Source of the DNA: Bacillota bacterium
Lineage (GTDB): Bacteria; Bacillota; Clostridia; Christensenellales; SZUA-584
Assembly (NCBI GenBank): GCA_023412005.1
Contig: JAEYOE010000033.1
Coordinates: forward strand, 62,001-126,000
Length of the DNA: 64,000 nucleotides
Reading direction: 5' to 3'
A program made the position numbers and the translations under genes. How positions within the stretch are numbered: the stretch's first letter is position 1; every line of letters begins with the position of its first letter. The notes beneath the pieces were generated by a model, which worked only from the letters and a program-made list of their open reading frames with translations, did no database searches and was not told the DNA's origin. Of this stretch, positions 43,587 through 51,706 are shown one piece after another.

Positions 43587-45119
43587 TTATTCCCACTCGA
43601 TCGTCGCGGGCGGCTTGCTCGTGATGTCGTAACAGATGCGGTTCACGCCTTTAACCTCGTTGATAATACGGTTGCTGATCTTCTCCATCACGTCGTACGG
43701 AATCCGCGCCCAATCCGCCGTCATGCCGTCAACGCTCGTCACCGCTCGAAGCGCAATCGTATGGTCGTACGTTCTCTCGTCACCCATCACGCCCACGCTG
43801 CGCATATCGGTCAGCACCGCGAAGTACTGCCAGATTTCGGAGTCCAGCCCCGCGATGGCAATCTCCTCGCGGAATATCGCGTCGGCCAGTTGCAAGGTGT
43901 ATACCTTTTCTTCGGTGACATCGCCGATGATGCGTATCGCAAGCCCGGGCCCCGGGAACGGCTGCCGCCAAACGATATGATGCGGCATACCGAGCGCCTC
44001 GCCGAGCGCACGCACCTCGTCTTTAAACAGCTCACGCAAGGGTTCTATGATGTCCTCAAAATCCACCGCGTCGGGCAGCCCGCCCACGTTATGATGGCTC
44101 TTAATCACCGCCGCATGCCCCTTGCCTGATTCAATCACATCGGGATATATCGTGCCCTGCGCAAGGAAATCCACCTTGCCGATTTTGGCGGCCTCTTCCT
44201 CAAACACACGGATAAACTCTTCGCCGATGATTTTACGCTTTTTCTCCGGCTCTGTTACGCCCGCAAGCTTGCTTAAAAAGCGCTCCGACGCATCCACGCA
44301 CACGAGGTTCATGTCGTATGCGCCCTTGAACACCTCTTCCACCTGCCTGGCTTCGTCTTTTCGTAATAGGCCGTGATCTACAAATATACAGGTCAGCCGT
44401 TTGCCGACCGCTTTATCGAGCAGCACCGCCGCCACTGACGAATCCACACCGCCCGAGAGCCCGAGCAGCACGCGCCCGTCTCCCACGCGTCGCCGGATAT
44501 CCGCCACGGCTGTGTCCACATAATTCTCCATCGTCCAGCCGCCACTGGCACGACACACTTCATACAAGAAGTTGCGGAGTATCTCGTTGCCGAACCGCGT
44601 GTGCACCACCTCGGGGTGAAACTGCACACCGTAAAGTCCGCGCTGTGCATGGCTGTATGCCGCCACCGCACAGCTGCTCGTGGTTGCCACGATATCAAAC
44701 CCTTCCGGCGCATTGTCCACATAATAGGTGTGGCTCATCCAGCATACGGAATCTTCATCAAGCCCTTTAAACAGCGCGCTTTGCGTGTTATAACGGATAT
44801 CCGTTTTGCCGTATTCGCGGTGCTCGGCGCGTTTAACGCTGCCGCCCAGCATTACGCCCATCAACTGCGCGCCGTAGCAGATACCCAAGATGGGTATGTT
44901 TGCACTGAAAAGGCGTTTGTCGCACATCGGAGCCCCCTCGTCCGTCACGCTGCTGGGGCCGCCCGTGAATATAATGCCGATCGGCTGATATTCGAGTATT
45001 CTTTCGAGCGGTGCGTCATACGGCAATATCTCCGCGTACACGCGTAAATCGCGCACACGTCGTGCTATCAGTTGGTTGTACTGTCCACCAAAATCCAAAA
45101 CTATGATTGTTTCTCTCAC
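43587..45119 (-). CDS. guaA: GMP synthase (glutamine-hydrolysing), GTG start
   Basis: A 510-residue enzyme converting XMP to GMP. The N-terminal class I amidotransferase has Cys81 in GICYGAQ and QFHPEV with the His/Glu pair. The ATP pyrophosphatase domain carries the P-loop LSGGVDSSV (around residue 228). The C-terminal dimerisation domain ends with RICYDITSKPPATIEWE, the usual family end. The start is a GTG six bases after the guaB stop. Together with guaB it forms a two-gene operon for guanine nucleotide synthesis, followed by a terminator. Confidence 0.98.
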   Translation of the reverse strand: MRETIIVLDFGGQYNQLIARRVRDLRVYAEILPYDAPLERILEYQPIGIIFTGGPSSVTDEGAPMCDKRLFSANIPILGICYGAQLMGVMLGGSVKRAEHREYGKTDIRYNTQSALFKGLDEDSVCWMSHTYYVDNAPEGFDIVATTSSCAVAAYSHAQRGLYGVQFHPEVVHTRFGNEILRNFLYEVCRASGGWTMENYVDTAVADIRRRVGDGRVLLGLSGGVDSSVAAVLLDKAVGKRLTCIFVDHGLLRKDEARQVEEVFKGAYDMNLVCVDASERFLSKLAGVTEPEKKRKIIGEEFIRVFEEEAAKIGKVDFLAQGTIYPDVIESGKGHAAVIKSHHNVGGLPDAVDFEDIIEPLRELFKDEVRALGEALGMPHHIVWRQPFPGPGLAIRIIGDVTEEKVYTLQLADAIFREEIAIAGLDSEIWQYFAVLTDMRSVGVMGDERTYDHTIALRAVTSVDGMTADWARIPYDVMEKISNRIINEVKGVNRICYDITSKPPATIEWE

Positions 45120-45125
45120 GCGTCT

Positions 45126-46583
45126 TTAAGACCTTCCTGTATAATTTGGCGCTTCTTTTGTGATGTATATGTCGTGCGGGTGGTTCTCTGTGAGCCCCGC
45201 ACCTGTGATCTTGACAAACTGGGCTTTATCGCGCAGCTCTTCGAGCGTGCCCGCGCCGCAATAGCCCATGCCCGATTTCAGCCCGCCGACCATCTGGAAC
45301 ACCGTGTCGCTGAGCGGCCCCTTAAACGGAACGCGCCCTTCCACACCCTCGGGCACCAGCTTGTCGGCCTTCTCTTGAAAATACCTGTCTTTGCTGCCCT
45401 TCTGCATCGCCGCGAGAGATCCCATGCCGCGATACACCTTGAAGCTGCGGCCCTGATAGATTTCCGTGTCTCCGGGGCTCTCTTCCGTACCCGCAAACAG
45501 GCTGCCGATCATTACGGCATGCGCACCCGCCGCAAGCGCTTTGGTGATGTCACCCGAGAACTTGATGCCGCCGTCAGCGATGACGGGAATATCGTACTTT
45601 GCGGCCGCCTCCGCACACGCCAGTACCGCTGTAAACTGCGGCACACCGATGCCTGCAATCACACGCGTGGTGCAGATGGAGCCGGGACCCATACCCACCT
45701 TCACGCAGTCGGCACCCGCCTTGATCAGGTCTTCGGCGCCCTGCGCCGTCGCCACATTGCCCGCTATCACCTGCAAACCGGGGAAATGGCTTTTCAGCTT
45801 TTCCACCGCGTCCAGCACGTTTTTGGAGTGGCCGTGGGCCGAGTCCACTGTCACGATATCCACCTTGGCCTTAACAAGCTCCGCCGCACGCTCCAGCAAA
45901 TCGCCCGTTGCGCCGAGCGCCGCACCCGCAAGCAGCCGTCCGTTGGAGTCCTTTGCGCTGCTGGGATATTGTATGGCCTTTTCAATGTCTTTGATGGTGA
46001 TGAGGCCTTTGAGCATACCGTCTTTATCAACAAGCGGCAGTTTTTCGATTTTATGCCGTCCGAGAAGTTCCTGTGCTTCGGCCAGTGTGGTGCCGATAGA
46101 CGCCGTCACGAGATTCTTCGATGTCATGACTTCATGAATTTTTCTTGAATAGTCTGTTTCAAAACGCAGATCTCTGTTGGTTAAAATGCCGACGAGCTTG
46201 CCGTCCTTTGTGATCGGAACACCCGAGATTCGGTATCGCTCCATCAGCGCGTTCGCGTCGGAAATAAGATGGTCAGGAGACAGTGAGAACGGATCGGTAA
46301 TCACGCCGTGTTCGCTTCGTTTCACCTTATCCACATCCGAGGCTTGCTCCTCAATGGTCATATTTTTGTGGATGATCCCCACGCCGCCTTCTCTGGCCAG
46401 CGCTATCGCGAGGCGTGCCTCCGTTACCGTGTCCATCGCCGCGCTCATAATCGGAATATTCAGGCTGACTGTTTTGGTCAGCCGCGTTTTTACCGTAATC
46501 TCCGACGGAACGAGCATGCTTTTTTGCGGTATGAGCAGCACGTCATCAAACGTCAGCCCCTCCTGAATTTGTGAAACCTGCAT
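45126..46583 (-). CDS. guaB: IMP dehydrogenase
   Basis: A 485-residue enzyme that oxidises IMP to XMP, the committed step to GMP. The (beta/alpha)8 domain is split by two CBS domains (about residues 90-205). The catalytic Cys304 lies in GPGSICTTR, and the mobile flap RGMGSL and the C-terminal GLKSGMGYCGA are present. A strong promoter lies at 46624-46652, giving a leader of only about 30-35 bases, too short for a guanine riboswitch. guaA follows after six bases. Confidence 0.98.
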   Translation of the reverse strand: MQVSQIQEGLTFDDVLLIPQKSMLVPSEITVKTRLTKTVSLNIPIMSAAMDTVTEARLAIALAREGGVGIIHKNMTIEEQASDVDKVKRSEHGVITDPFSLSPDHLISDANALMERYRISGVPITKDGKLVGILTNRDLRFETDYSRKIHEVMTSKNLVTASIGTTLAEAQELLGRHKIEKLPLVDKDGMLKGLITIKDIEKAIQYPSSAKDSNGRLLAGAALGATGDLLERAAELVKAKVDIVTVDSAHGHSKNVLDAVEKLKSHFPGLQVIAGNVATAQGAEDLIKAGADCVKVGMGPGSICTTRVIAGIGVPQFTAVLACAEAAAKYDIPVIADGGIKFSGDITKALAAGAHAVMIGSLFAGTEESPGDTEIYQGRSFKVYRGMGSLAAMQKGSKDRYFQEKADKLVPEGVEGRVPFKGPLSDTVFQMVGGLKSGMGYCGAGTLEELRDKAQFVKITGAGLTENHPHDIYITKEAPNYTGRS

Positions 46584-46623
46584 ATAGTAAACCGCCTTTC
46601 AGCAAAATTATAGACTTTAATAA

Positions 46624-46652
46624 ATATTAAATGCTGCGCCGCGTCTTGTCAA
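46624..46652 (-). promoter_or_regulatory. guaBA promoter
   Basis: Minus-strand TTGACA (46647-46652), 17-base spacer, TAATAT (46624-46629), about 40 bases from the guaB ATG. Confidence 0.85.
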
Positions 46653-46763
46653 CGCCGCAAGCCGTGCCACAGCCCAAATTGCCTTTCAGCCGTAAGAATT
46701 GCGGCCCATCGCCCCAAGGGGCGAACAGTATACTTTCCCATTCAAGGGAAAATAGAACCCGAC

Positions 46764-46876
46764 TGTCATTTCGATGAGCGTAAGCGATTGACTACGTGGT
46801 GGATCGGAATCCCATGTTTAAAGCGTTTTGTAATGGAATTCCAATCCACTTCGTAGTCGACAGGCTCGGAATGACC
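46764..46876. repeat. MITE-like imperfect palindrome (family 1, copy 2)
   Basis: The left arm TGTCATTTCGATGAGCG and the right arm ending CTCGGAATGACC are complementary with gaps. The inner arms GACTACG/CGTAGTC, GTGGAT/ATCCAC and GGAAT/ATTCC surround a centre containing AAAGCGTTTT, as in copy 1. Confidence 0.7.
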
Positions 46877-46948
46877 AAGCTTAAGTTTATCGACACTCTG
46901 ACCTTCTCCATTAGGAAAAGGTTAAAATTGCACGTCGGCCTATAAAGA

Positions 46949-46981
46949 AAAAAGGCTTCCGCTGCTAACGGTTCAGCCTTT
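46949..46981 (-). terminator. Terminator overlapping the end of the PfkB kinase gene
   Basis: AAAGGCT/AGCCTTT arms around the stop codon region with TTTTCTTT following on the minus strand. Confidence 0.75.
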
Positions 46982-47915
46982 GCTCCACCTGCTCTGCTGA
47001 GGGAATTGACGGTATACCGCCCTTACCCTCCACGCACACGGAAGCCGCCGCGCAGCCAAACTCGGCAAATCGGCGCACATCCTCCAAGCTTAAGTCTTTC
47101 AGCGCTTTTCCGCTCTGCAAAAACTGCGAGAGCACCCCGCCCGTAAAGCAGTCTCCCGCACCCGTCGCATCCACCGCCTTGGCGGCAAACGCCGCCGCTT
47201 TGCCCGCTCCCTTGGCGCATGCGAATACCGCGCCCTCACTGCCCATCGTCACAAACGCAAGCTGCGCGCCGCGCTCAATGAGCATCCATGCCGCCTCTTC
47301 ATACGGCATCTTGCCAAAAAGTAAATCCACCTCGTTGTCGGATATCTTGACGATATCCGCGTATTCCAGCCCTTTGAGCATCAGGGCCTTGGCCTCGGCT
47401 TCGCTGTCCCAAAGCGGTGCGCGGTAGTTCGGGTCGTACGAAACCGTCACGCCGGACTCTTTGGCGATTTTAAGCATATCCCACGTGGCGCTTCGTGCCG
47501 GTTCATCGGTGAGCGAGAGCGACCCAAAATGAAAAATACGCGCGTTGCGTATGATATTACCATCAATCAAATCAGCCGAGTACATTACGTCCGCGCAGTT
47601 CTTGCGGTAAAACGAAAAATCACGCTCGCCGTTTTCAAACAGATGCACAAACGCCAGTGTGGTGGGATACGTTTGCGACAGCACCAGCCCCGCCGTGTCC
47701 ACGCCCTTGTTATCCAGCACTGTTTTAAGATAATGCCCAAACGCGTCGTTGCCCGCCATGCCAAGGTATGCCGCGCTGCAGCCAAAGCTTTTCACCGCCA
47801 CTGCCACATTGGCCACCGCGCCGCCCGCGTTTTGCATAAACAGCTTCTGCCCGTCCTGCTCCCCCGACGGCGTAAAATCGATCAGTATTTCTCCGAAAGT
47901 GACAAAATCGCTCAT
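46965..47915 (-). CDS. PfkB-family sugar kinase (fructokinase-like)
   Basis: A kinase of about 316 residues in the ribokinase/PfkB family. The N-terminal signature FGEILIDFTPSGEQ, the GGAVANVAVAVKSFG sugar-binding segment, the VSYDPNYR block and the C-terminal VDATGAGDCFTGG with catalytic Asp are clear. The set is closest to bacterial fructokinases (scrK/frk type), but sugar specificity is an inference. ATG 47915 is chosen because AAGGAG lies properly upstream. It stands alone with a terminator; the 47916-48212 gap downstream of the methyltransferase holds repeats only. Confidence 0.9.
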   Translation of the reverse strand: MSDFVTFGEILIDFTPSGEQDGQKLFMQNAGGAVANVAVAVKSFGCSAAYLGMAGNDAFGHYLKTVLDNKGVDTAGLVLSQTYPTTLAFVHLFENGERDFSFYRKNCADVMYSADLIDGNIIRNARIFHFGSLSLTDEPARSATWDMLKIAKESGVTVSYDPNYRAPLWDSEAEAKALMLKGLEYADIVKISDNEVDLLFGKMPYEEAAWMLIERGAQLAFVTMGSEGAVFACAKGAGKAAAFAAKAVDATGAGDCFTGGVLSQFLQSGKALKDLSLEDVRRFAEFGCAAASVCVEGKGGIPSIPSAEQVEQRLNR

Positions 47916-47981
47916 GCGTCCGCTCCTTTTTTTCATTATTGGCTTCCCTTGGAGGTACTGGCTTCCTATTTACCCCAACTA

Positions 47982-48080
47982 GTCATTCCGAGCCTGTCGA
48001 GGAATCCCATGAAATGTGCGTTGATGAGGGGGATTCCATTCCACTTCGTAGTCGATCGCTTACATTCCAATGGAATGATA
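47982..48080. repeat. MITE-like repeat (family 1, copy 3) with a further degenerate copy to 48197
   Basis: GTCATTCCGAGCCTGTCGAGGAATCCCATG at the left (as arms) is mirrored by GGGATTCCATTCCACTTCGTAGTCG and a terminal AATGAT. The next 100 bases repeat CGACTACGAAGTG and AATGACC elements in rearranged order. Confidence 0.6.
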
Positions 48081-48212
48081 TTGGTAACTTTTTTACATCC
48101 TGAGAAGCGAAGCAACGACTACGAAGTGAATCAGGATCTGTAGTGACGATTCTTCACTTCGCTTCACTCGTTCACTACGACAGTGGAATGAATGACCGAT
48201 GCCGCAGATTTA

Positions 48213-49676
48213 TCATTTCGTCTTCTGCACGATAAACAGCGTCGGGCACAGCCCTCCCGATTCGAAGTTCTCTTCTTTAAGAATGCTTAACGCAGGCCGC
48301 TTACCTATCTCGTCACGCAGCAGTTTCTTTTCCTGCGTCAGCAAAAACGCGTAGCCTCCGTCATTCAGCAGCGTTAACAGCTTGTCCGTGAATGCCGCAT
48401 ACAGCTTCAAATTGGATGTATGCCCCGATACCCTAATGCCAAAAGGCATGTTCGTAATAATCTCATCATACCGTGCCGCACCATAACTCAAAATGTCGCC
48501 GTGTATCAGCGCGATGCGCAGCCCGCTCGCACGCCGGTTCGCTATGGCTGCCTTTAGAGCCTGCTGCGAAATATCCACACCCACAAGCGAAGCCACAGGT
48601 TTCAAAAATGCGCGTTCAATCAGCATGGTACCGCTGCCGCAAAACGGGTCGAGCACATCGGCCTCCGGCTTTGTGTACGGCTCACAGAGCCGCATGATGC
48701 CCGCGGCCGTCACCGGATTGATGCTGGCCGCAATCGATTCCTTACGGTAGTCAAAACGATGGTCGTCCAGCTTCAAATACAGATGCCCTCTGAGCAAGCG
48801 CAGCTCAAACGCATAGGCCGACGGATTATCCGTATACCCATACGCCGCAAGACCCGCGCTCACCTTGGCTATCGCTTCCCGTCGCTTTTCCGGCTTCACC
48901 GCCCCTGCTTCTACGCGATAAAAATACCCCTTGCAGCCCATGGCATCAAGCTTTTGAGCCGCCGAGCTGAAATCGCTCTCTTCCCCCACATCGATCAGTG
49001 CGTCTTCAAAGCAGCGCAGCTTATTGGTATCTGCCGTCAGCACTTCGAAGGCGTACTTTAACCGCGCCGGGCGATGCTGTATGGACTTGGCCTGAAGCTC
49101 AGCTGCAAGCGCATCTTGCTTGAGTGACGTGATTGTGCACCATTCGGGCAGACGCAGCGACAACGGGGCTTGCTGCTGCACAGCCGCCTTTCCCGTCGCT
49201 TTCTTCAGCGCGTCGCGCTCAGCCTGCACGTGCTTGTCATCGCCGGGCTCCACCACGTAGCTCTTCAAATAACGCATTGGGTTTTTCGTGTTGCCCAGCG
49301 CCAATATGATTGACGGACGCACGAACCGTGTCTGCTCACTTTTCAGCGCGGCAAAAAGCTTGTCCGCACATGAATCGGGCGCGACAAGACCGATCAGCTT
49401 GCACGCGCTCTTTCTCGCCTTGTCGTCGTCCAGTGAGAGCAGCATGTCCGCATCGCGAACCACCAGCTCTTCCAGCGCGTCTTTTCCTAACTTTTTCTTC
49501 GCGATATCCGTGAGCGTTCTTAAGGCCGCACGCTGTTCATCGCTATTTATCATGCCGAATATGCGGCGCGGCGCGTTCGGAAGCGCCAAAATCGCATCCA
49601 TCGTTTGTTTGGCTTTATCGCCCGCTTCGGTCAGGTAACGCTTGACCAGCGGCAAAAGCGCGTCATTTTGCGGCAT
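48213..49676 (-). CDS. THUMP-less class I RNA methyltransferase with HEAT-like N-terminus
   Basis: A protein of about 487 residues. The N-terminal 150 residues are helical repeats resembling HEAT/armadillo units (DALLPLVKRYLTEAG, RIFGMINSDEQRAALRTL, ARKSACKLIGLVAPDSC). The C-terminal half is a Rossmann methyltransferase of the Trm11/RlmL-like type: DPFCGSGTMLIE binds SAM, GVDIS is the acidic loop, and the catalytic motif reads NMPFG where NPPY/F is usual. RNA is the likely substrate, position unknown. ATG 49676 (GAGGA upstream) overlaps murG by 14 bases, so the two are coupled. Confidence 0.78.
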   Translation of the reverse strand: MPQNDALLPLVKRYLTEAGDKAKQTMDAILALPNAPRRIFGMINSDEQRAALRTLTDIAKKKLGKDALEELVVRDADMLLSLDDDKARKSACKLIGLVAPDSCADKLFAALKSEQTRFVRPSIILALGNTKNPMRYLKSYVVEPGDDKHVQAERDALKKATGKAAVQQQAPLSLRLPEWCTITSLKQDALAAELQAKSIQHRPARLKYAFEVLTADTNKLRCFEDALIDVGEESDFSSAAQKLDAMGCKGYFYRVEAGAVKPEKRREAIAKVSAGLAAYGYTDNPSAYAFELRLLRGHLYLKLDDHRFDYRKESIAASINPVTAAGIMRLCEPYTKPEADVLDPFCGSGTMLIERAFLKPVASLVGVDISQQALKAAIANRRASGLRIALIHGDILSYGAARYDEIITNMPFGIRVSGHTSNLKLYAAFTDKLLTLLNDGGYAFLLTQEKKLLRDEIGKRPALSILKEENFESGGLCPTLFIVQKTK

Positions 49677-50727
49677 CGGCAATAATCCTCGCAACGTTGT
49701 CCGCCGCATCGGCGGCGTGTTCCTGTTTCATTCGTTTCTTTAGCTTATCAGCGTTCTTGTAAAGGTCTGTGATCGCGTTCATGAGCGTTTCTGCGTTCAT
49801 ATCCTCCTGCGGCAGCACGTGCGAAAAGCCCTGTTCCTTAAAGTATTTCGCGTTCAGTTCCTGATCGCCCCGGCTCGACGCTTTGCTTAAAGGAATCAGC
49901 AGCGCGGGCAGTGCAAGCGCGAGTATCTCAAAAACGGCTGTTGCACCGGCGCGCGACAACATGATGTCCGACGCCGCATAGAGATCCGGCAGCTCGCTGT
50001 CTACATAGCCAAACTGTTCATACCCAACCGGCAGAAAACCGCTGAGCCTGTTCTCCTTGCCGCGTATATGGATCACATCGAACGTCTTCGTTAAATCCTT
50101 CATGATGCTGTCGAGCACCACGTTAACAGCCTGTGCGCCGAGGCTGCCGCCCATCACCAGCAGCACCGGCTTTTTTCCGGAAAAGCCGCAAAGCTTCAAG
50201 CCCGCTTCCCGGCTGCCGCGCAGCAGCGATTCTCTGATGGGCAGGCCGGTATATACGCCCTTGCCTTCCGGGATGCTTTTGAGTGCCGACGAAAACGCCA
50301 CGCAGATTTTATTAGCGCGCGGTATACAAAGCCGGTTCGCCAGCCCCGGCGTATAATCTGATTCGTGCAGTACCACGGGGATACCGAGCTTGTTCGCCGC
50401 AAACACGACGGGCACGCTGACAAAGCCGCCCTTGGAAAACACCACAGACGGCTGCAGCTTTTTGAGGACGCGTTTGGCCTGTATATATCCCGCGAAAATT
50501 TTAGCTGGGTCGGTGAAGTTCTTGAGGCTGAAATAGCGCCGCAGCTTTCCTGCGCTGATTTCGTGATACGGCAGCTCCGTTTTGGCGATGATTTCGCGCT
50601 CCATGCCGTTTTTGGTGCCTATGTATTCAATGTGAAAACCCATGTCTTTCAGTTTTGGAATAATCGCCAGATTCGGCGTTACATGGCCGGCTGTGCCGCC
50701 GCCCGTCAGTACGACTGTTCTGCTCAT
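49663..50727 (-). CDS. murG: Undecaprenyldiphospho-muramoylpentapeptide beta-N-acetylglucosaminyltransferase
   Basis: A peripheral membrane glycosyltransferase of about 354 residues that turns lipid I into lipid II. The N-terminal VVLTGGGTAGHVTPNLAI glycine loop, the GIPVVLHESDYTPGLANR segment, VMGGSLGA and the UDP-GlcNAc-binding SRAGATAVFE motif are all present. ATG 50727 is chosen because GGAGAGGA lies upstream and the family starts here. It is found away from the usual dcw cluster, which occurs in some Clostridia. The methyltransferase gene overlaps its 3' end. Confidence 0.95.
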   Translation of the reverse strand: MSRTVVLTGGGTAGHVTPNLAIIPKLKDMGFHIEYIGTKNGMEREIIAKTELPYHEISAGKLRRYFSLKNFTDPAKIFAGYIQAKRVLKKLQPSVVFSKGGFVSVPVVFAANKLGIPVVLHESDYTPGLANRLCIPRANKICVAFSSALKSIPEGKGVYTGLPIRESLLRGSREAGLKLCGFSGKKPVLLVMGGSLGAQAVNVVLDSIMKDLTKTFDVIHIRGKENRLSGFLPVGYEQFGYVDSELPDLYAASDIMLSRAGATAVFEILALALPALLIPLSKASSRGDQELNAKYFKEQGFSHVLPQEDMNAETLMNAITDLYKNADKLKKRMKQEHAADAADNVARIIADAAK

Positions 50728-50891
50728 ACAACAATCCTCTCCGTAATCTTTTTGCATTATACCATACGGCAAAATGAAATCACACCATCTATTCTATGTT
50801 ATCATGTTCGAAACGTTATTGGACACATTACGCAAAAGCTTCGTCTGACCGATTAAAACAATTTGTTGTAATTATTTTGCATAATTTTAAT

Positions 50892-50967
50892 ATGCGTATA
50901 ATTGCGCATATTAATATGTTATGCGCTTTAGCACGCATATTTCTTTAATATGCGTTTAATTGCGCAT
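50892..50967. repeat. Left array: three 18-bp palindromes at exact 29-bp spacing
   Basis: Copies of ATGCG-N8-CGCAT at 50892-50909, 50921-50938 and 50950-50967. Start-to-start distance is 29 bases both times; linkers are A/T only apart from one G. The array ends ten bases before the satD -35 box. The first copy extends to AATATGCG/CGCATATT. Likely protein-binding sites; they match the right array at 52466-52512. Confidence 0.88.
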
Positions 50968-50976
50968 AAATTTTAA

Positions 50977-51005
50977 TTGACATATCAATGCATTAGCTGT
51001 AAATT
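50977..51005 (+). promoter_or_regulatory. Predicted promoter of the satD-DUF3307 pair
   Basis: TTGACA (50977-50982), 17-base spacer, TAAATT (51000-51005). Immediately downstream of the palindrome array. Confidence 0.65.
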
Positions 51006-51024
51006 TATGTTGAGGTGATGATGT

Positions 51025-51693
51025 ATGTATTTTCAATTCGAATACAAACCCTATATCGCTATTATAGGAGATATCGTTTCATCTAAAAAAATACCCAACC
51101 GAAGTGATGTACAAAACAGTCTTAAAACCGTGTTGTCTGACATCAATCAGGTCTATAATAACGATGTTGCATCGACATTCATGGTCACCCTGGGGGATGA
51201 ATTTCAAGGATTGTTGCTTAAAGGCTCTCATACGATTGATATCATTGATCTGATTAAGCGCCGTATGTATCCAACGAAAATTCGGTTCGGTATTGGAGTT
51301 GGCCAAATAACAACTGATATTGATCCCGGCTCACCTATCGGTGCGGATGGGCCTGCTTATTATAGCGCAAGGAAAGCGATTAATGAAATAAAAATAGCCG
51401 AAAGGAAATATATGGAATCCAGACCAGATATATTAATTGATATTAGCGAATATCCGAGTATTTCAGAATTAATCAATACTATATTTGCGCTCAATACCGC
51501 TGTTACATCGAGGTGGACCGAAAGACAACGAGAAATAATCACCGCTTATTTGAATTGCGGCGGAACCCAAAGCGATGCCGCAATTTCCCTAAATATTCAT
51601 CAATCAAATGTTCAAAAAGCTCTGTCTCATGCCAATTTCTATACATATCAAAGAGCTGTACGAAACATATCGCGTATTTTATCTGAAATATAA
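51025..51693 (+). CDS. SatD-family protein: nucleotide-cyclase-like domain plus helix-turn-helix
   Basis: A 222-residue soluble protein resembling the SatD family, named after a Streptococcus mutans locus; no activity is known to me. Residues 10-120 look like a minimal class III cyclase core: IGDIVSSK with Asp16, LGDEFQGLL with Asp58 (42 residues later, near cyclase metal-Asp spacing), RFGIGVG (86-92) and DGPAYYSARKA with Arg115. Residues 161-222 form a sigma-4/LuxR-like helix-turn-helix (TERQREIITAYLNCGGTQSDAAISLNI...). The gene is A+T rich compared with its neighbours. GAGGTGATGATGT precedes the ATG. It is followed after 13 bases by a DUF3307 membrane protein and flanked by palindrome arrays. 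The cyclase reading is inference. Confidence 0.8.
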   Translation: MYFQFEYKPYIAIIGDIVSSKKIPNRSDVQNSLKTVLSDINQVYNNDVASTFMVTLGDEFQGLLLKGSHTIDIIDLIKRRMYPTKIRFGIGVGQITTDIDPGSPIGADGPAYYSARKAINEIKIAERKYMESRPDILIDISEYPSISELINTIFALNTAVTSRWTERQREIITAYLNCGGTQSDAAISLNIHQSNVQKALSHANFYTYQRAVRNISRILSEI

Positions 51694-51706
51694 TAAGGAG
51701 CAAGTG

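Larger units (their letters stand above)
46584..46948. other. Intergenic region between guaB and the PfkB kinase gene
   Basis: No gene is seen. Next to the guaB promoter are two small hairpins (GCCCC/GGGGC near 46714 and TTTCCC/GGGAAA near 46733), then a family 1 MITE-like repeat (46764-46876), then a CCTTCTCC/GGAAAAGG hairpin (about 46900-46921). Confidence 0.6.

Noticed and set aside
46584..46623. Guanine riboswitch upstream of guaB
   Set aside because: The predicted start site leaves only about 30-35 bases of leader, too short for a purine aptamer.
50892..50967. CRISPR array
   Set aside because: The 29-base period is that of an 18-base palindrome plus an A/T linker; there are no unique spacers of normal length and no cas genes nearby.
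51025..51693. Diguanylate cyclase (GGDEF) reading of the GDEF motif in the SatD-like protein
   Set aside because: The sequence is LGDEFQGLL without the GG(D/E)EF hairpin context and RxxD site; a class III cyclase-like layout fits the spacing better, and neither is proven.
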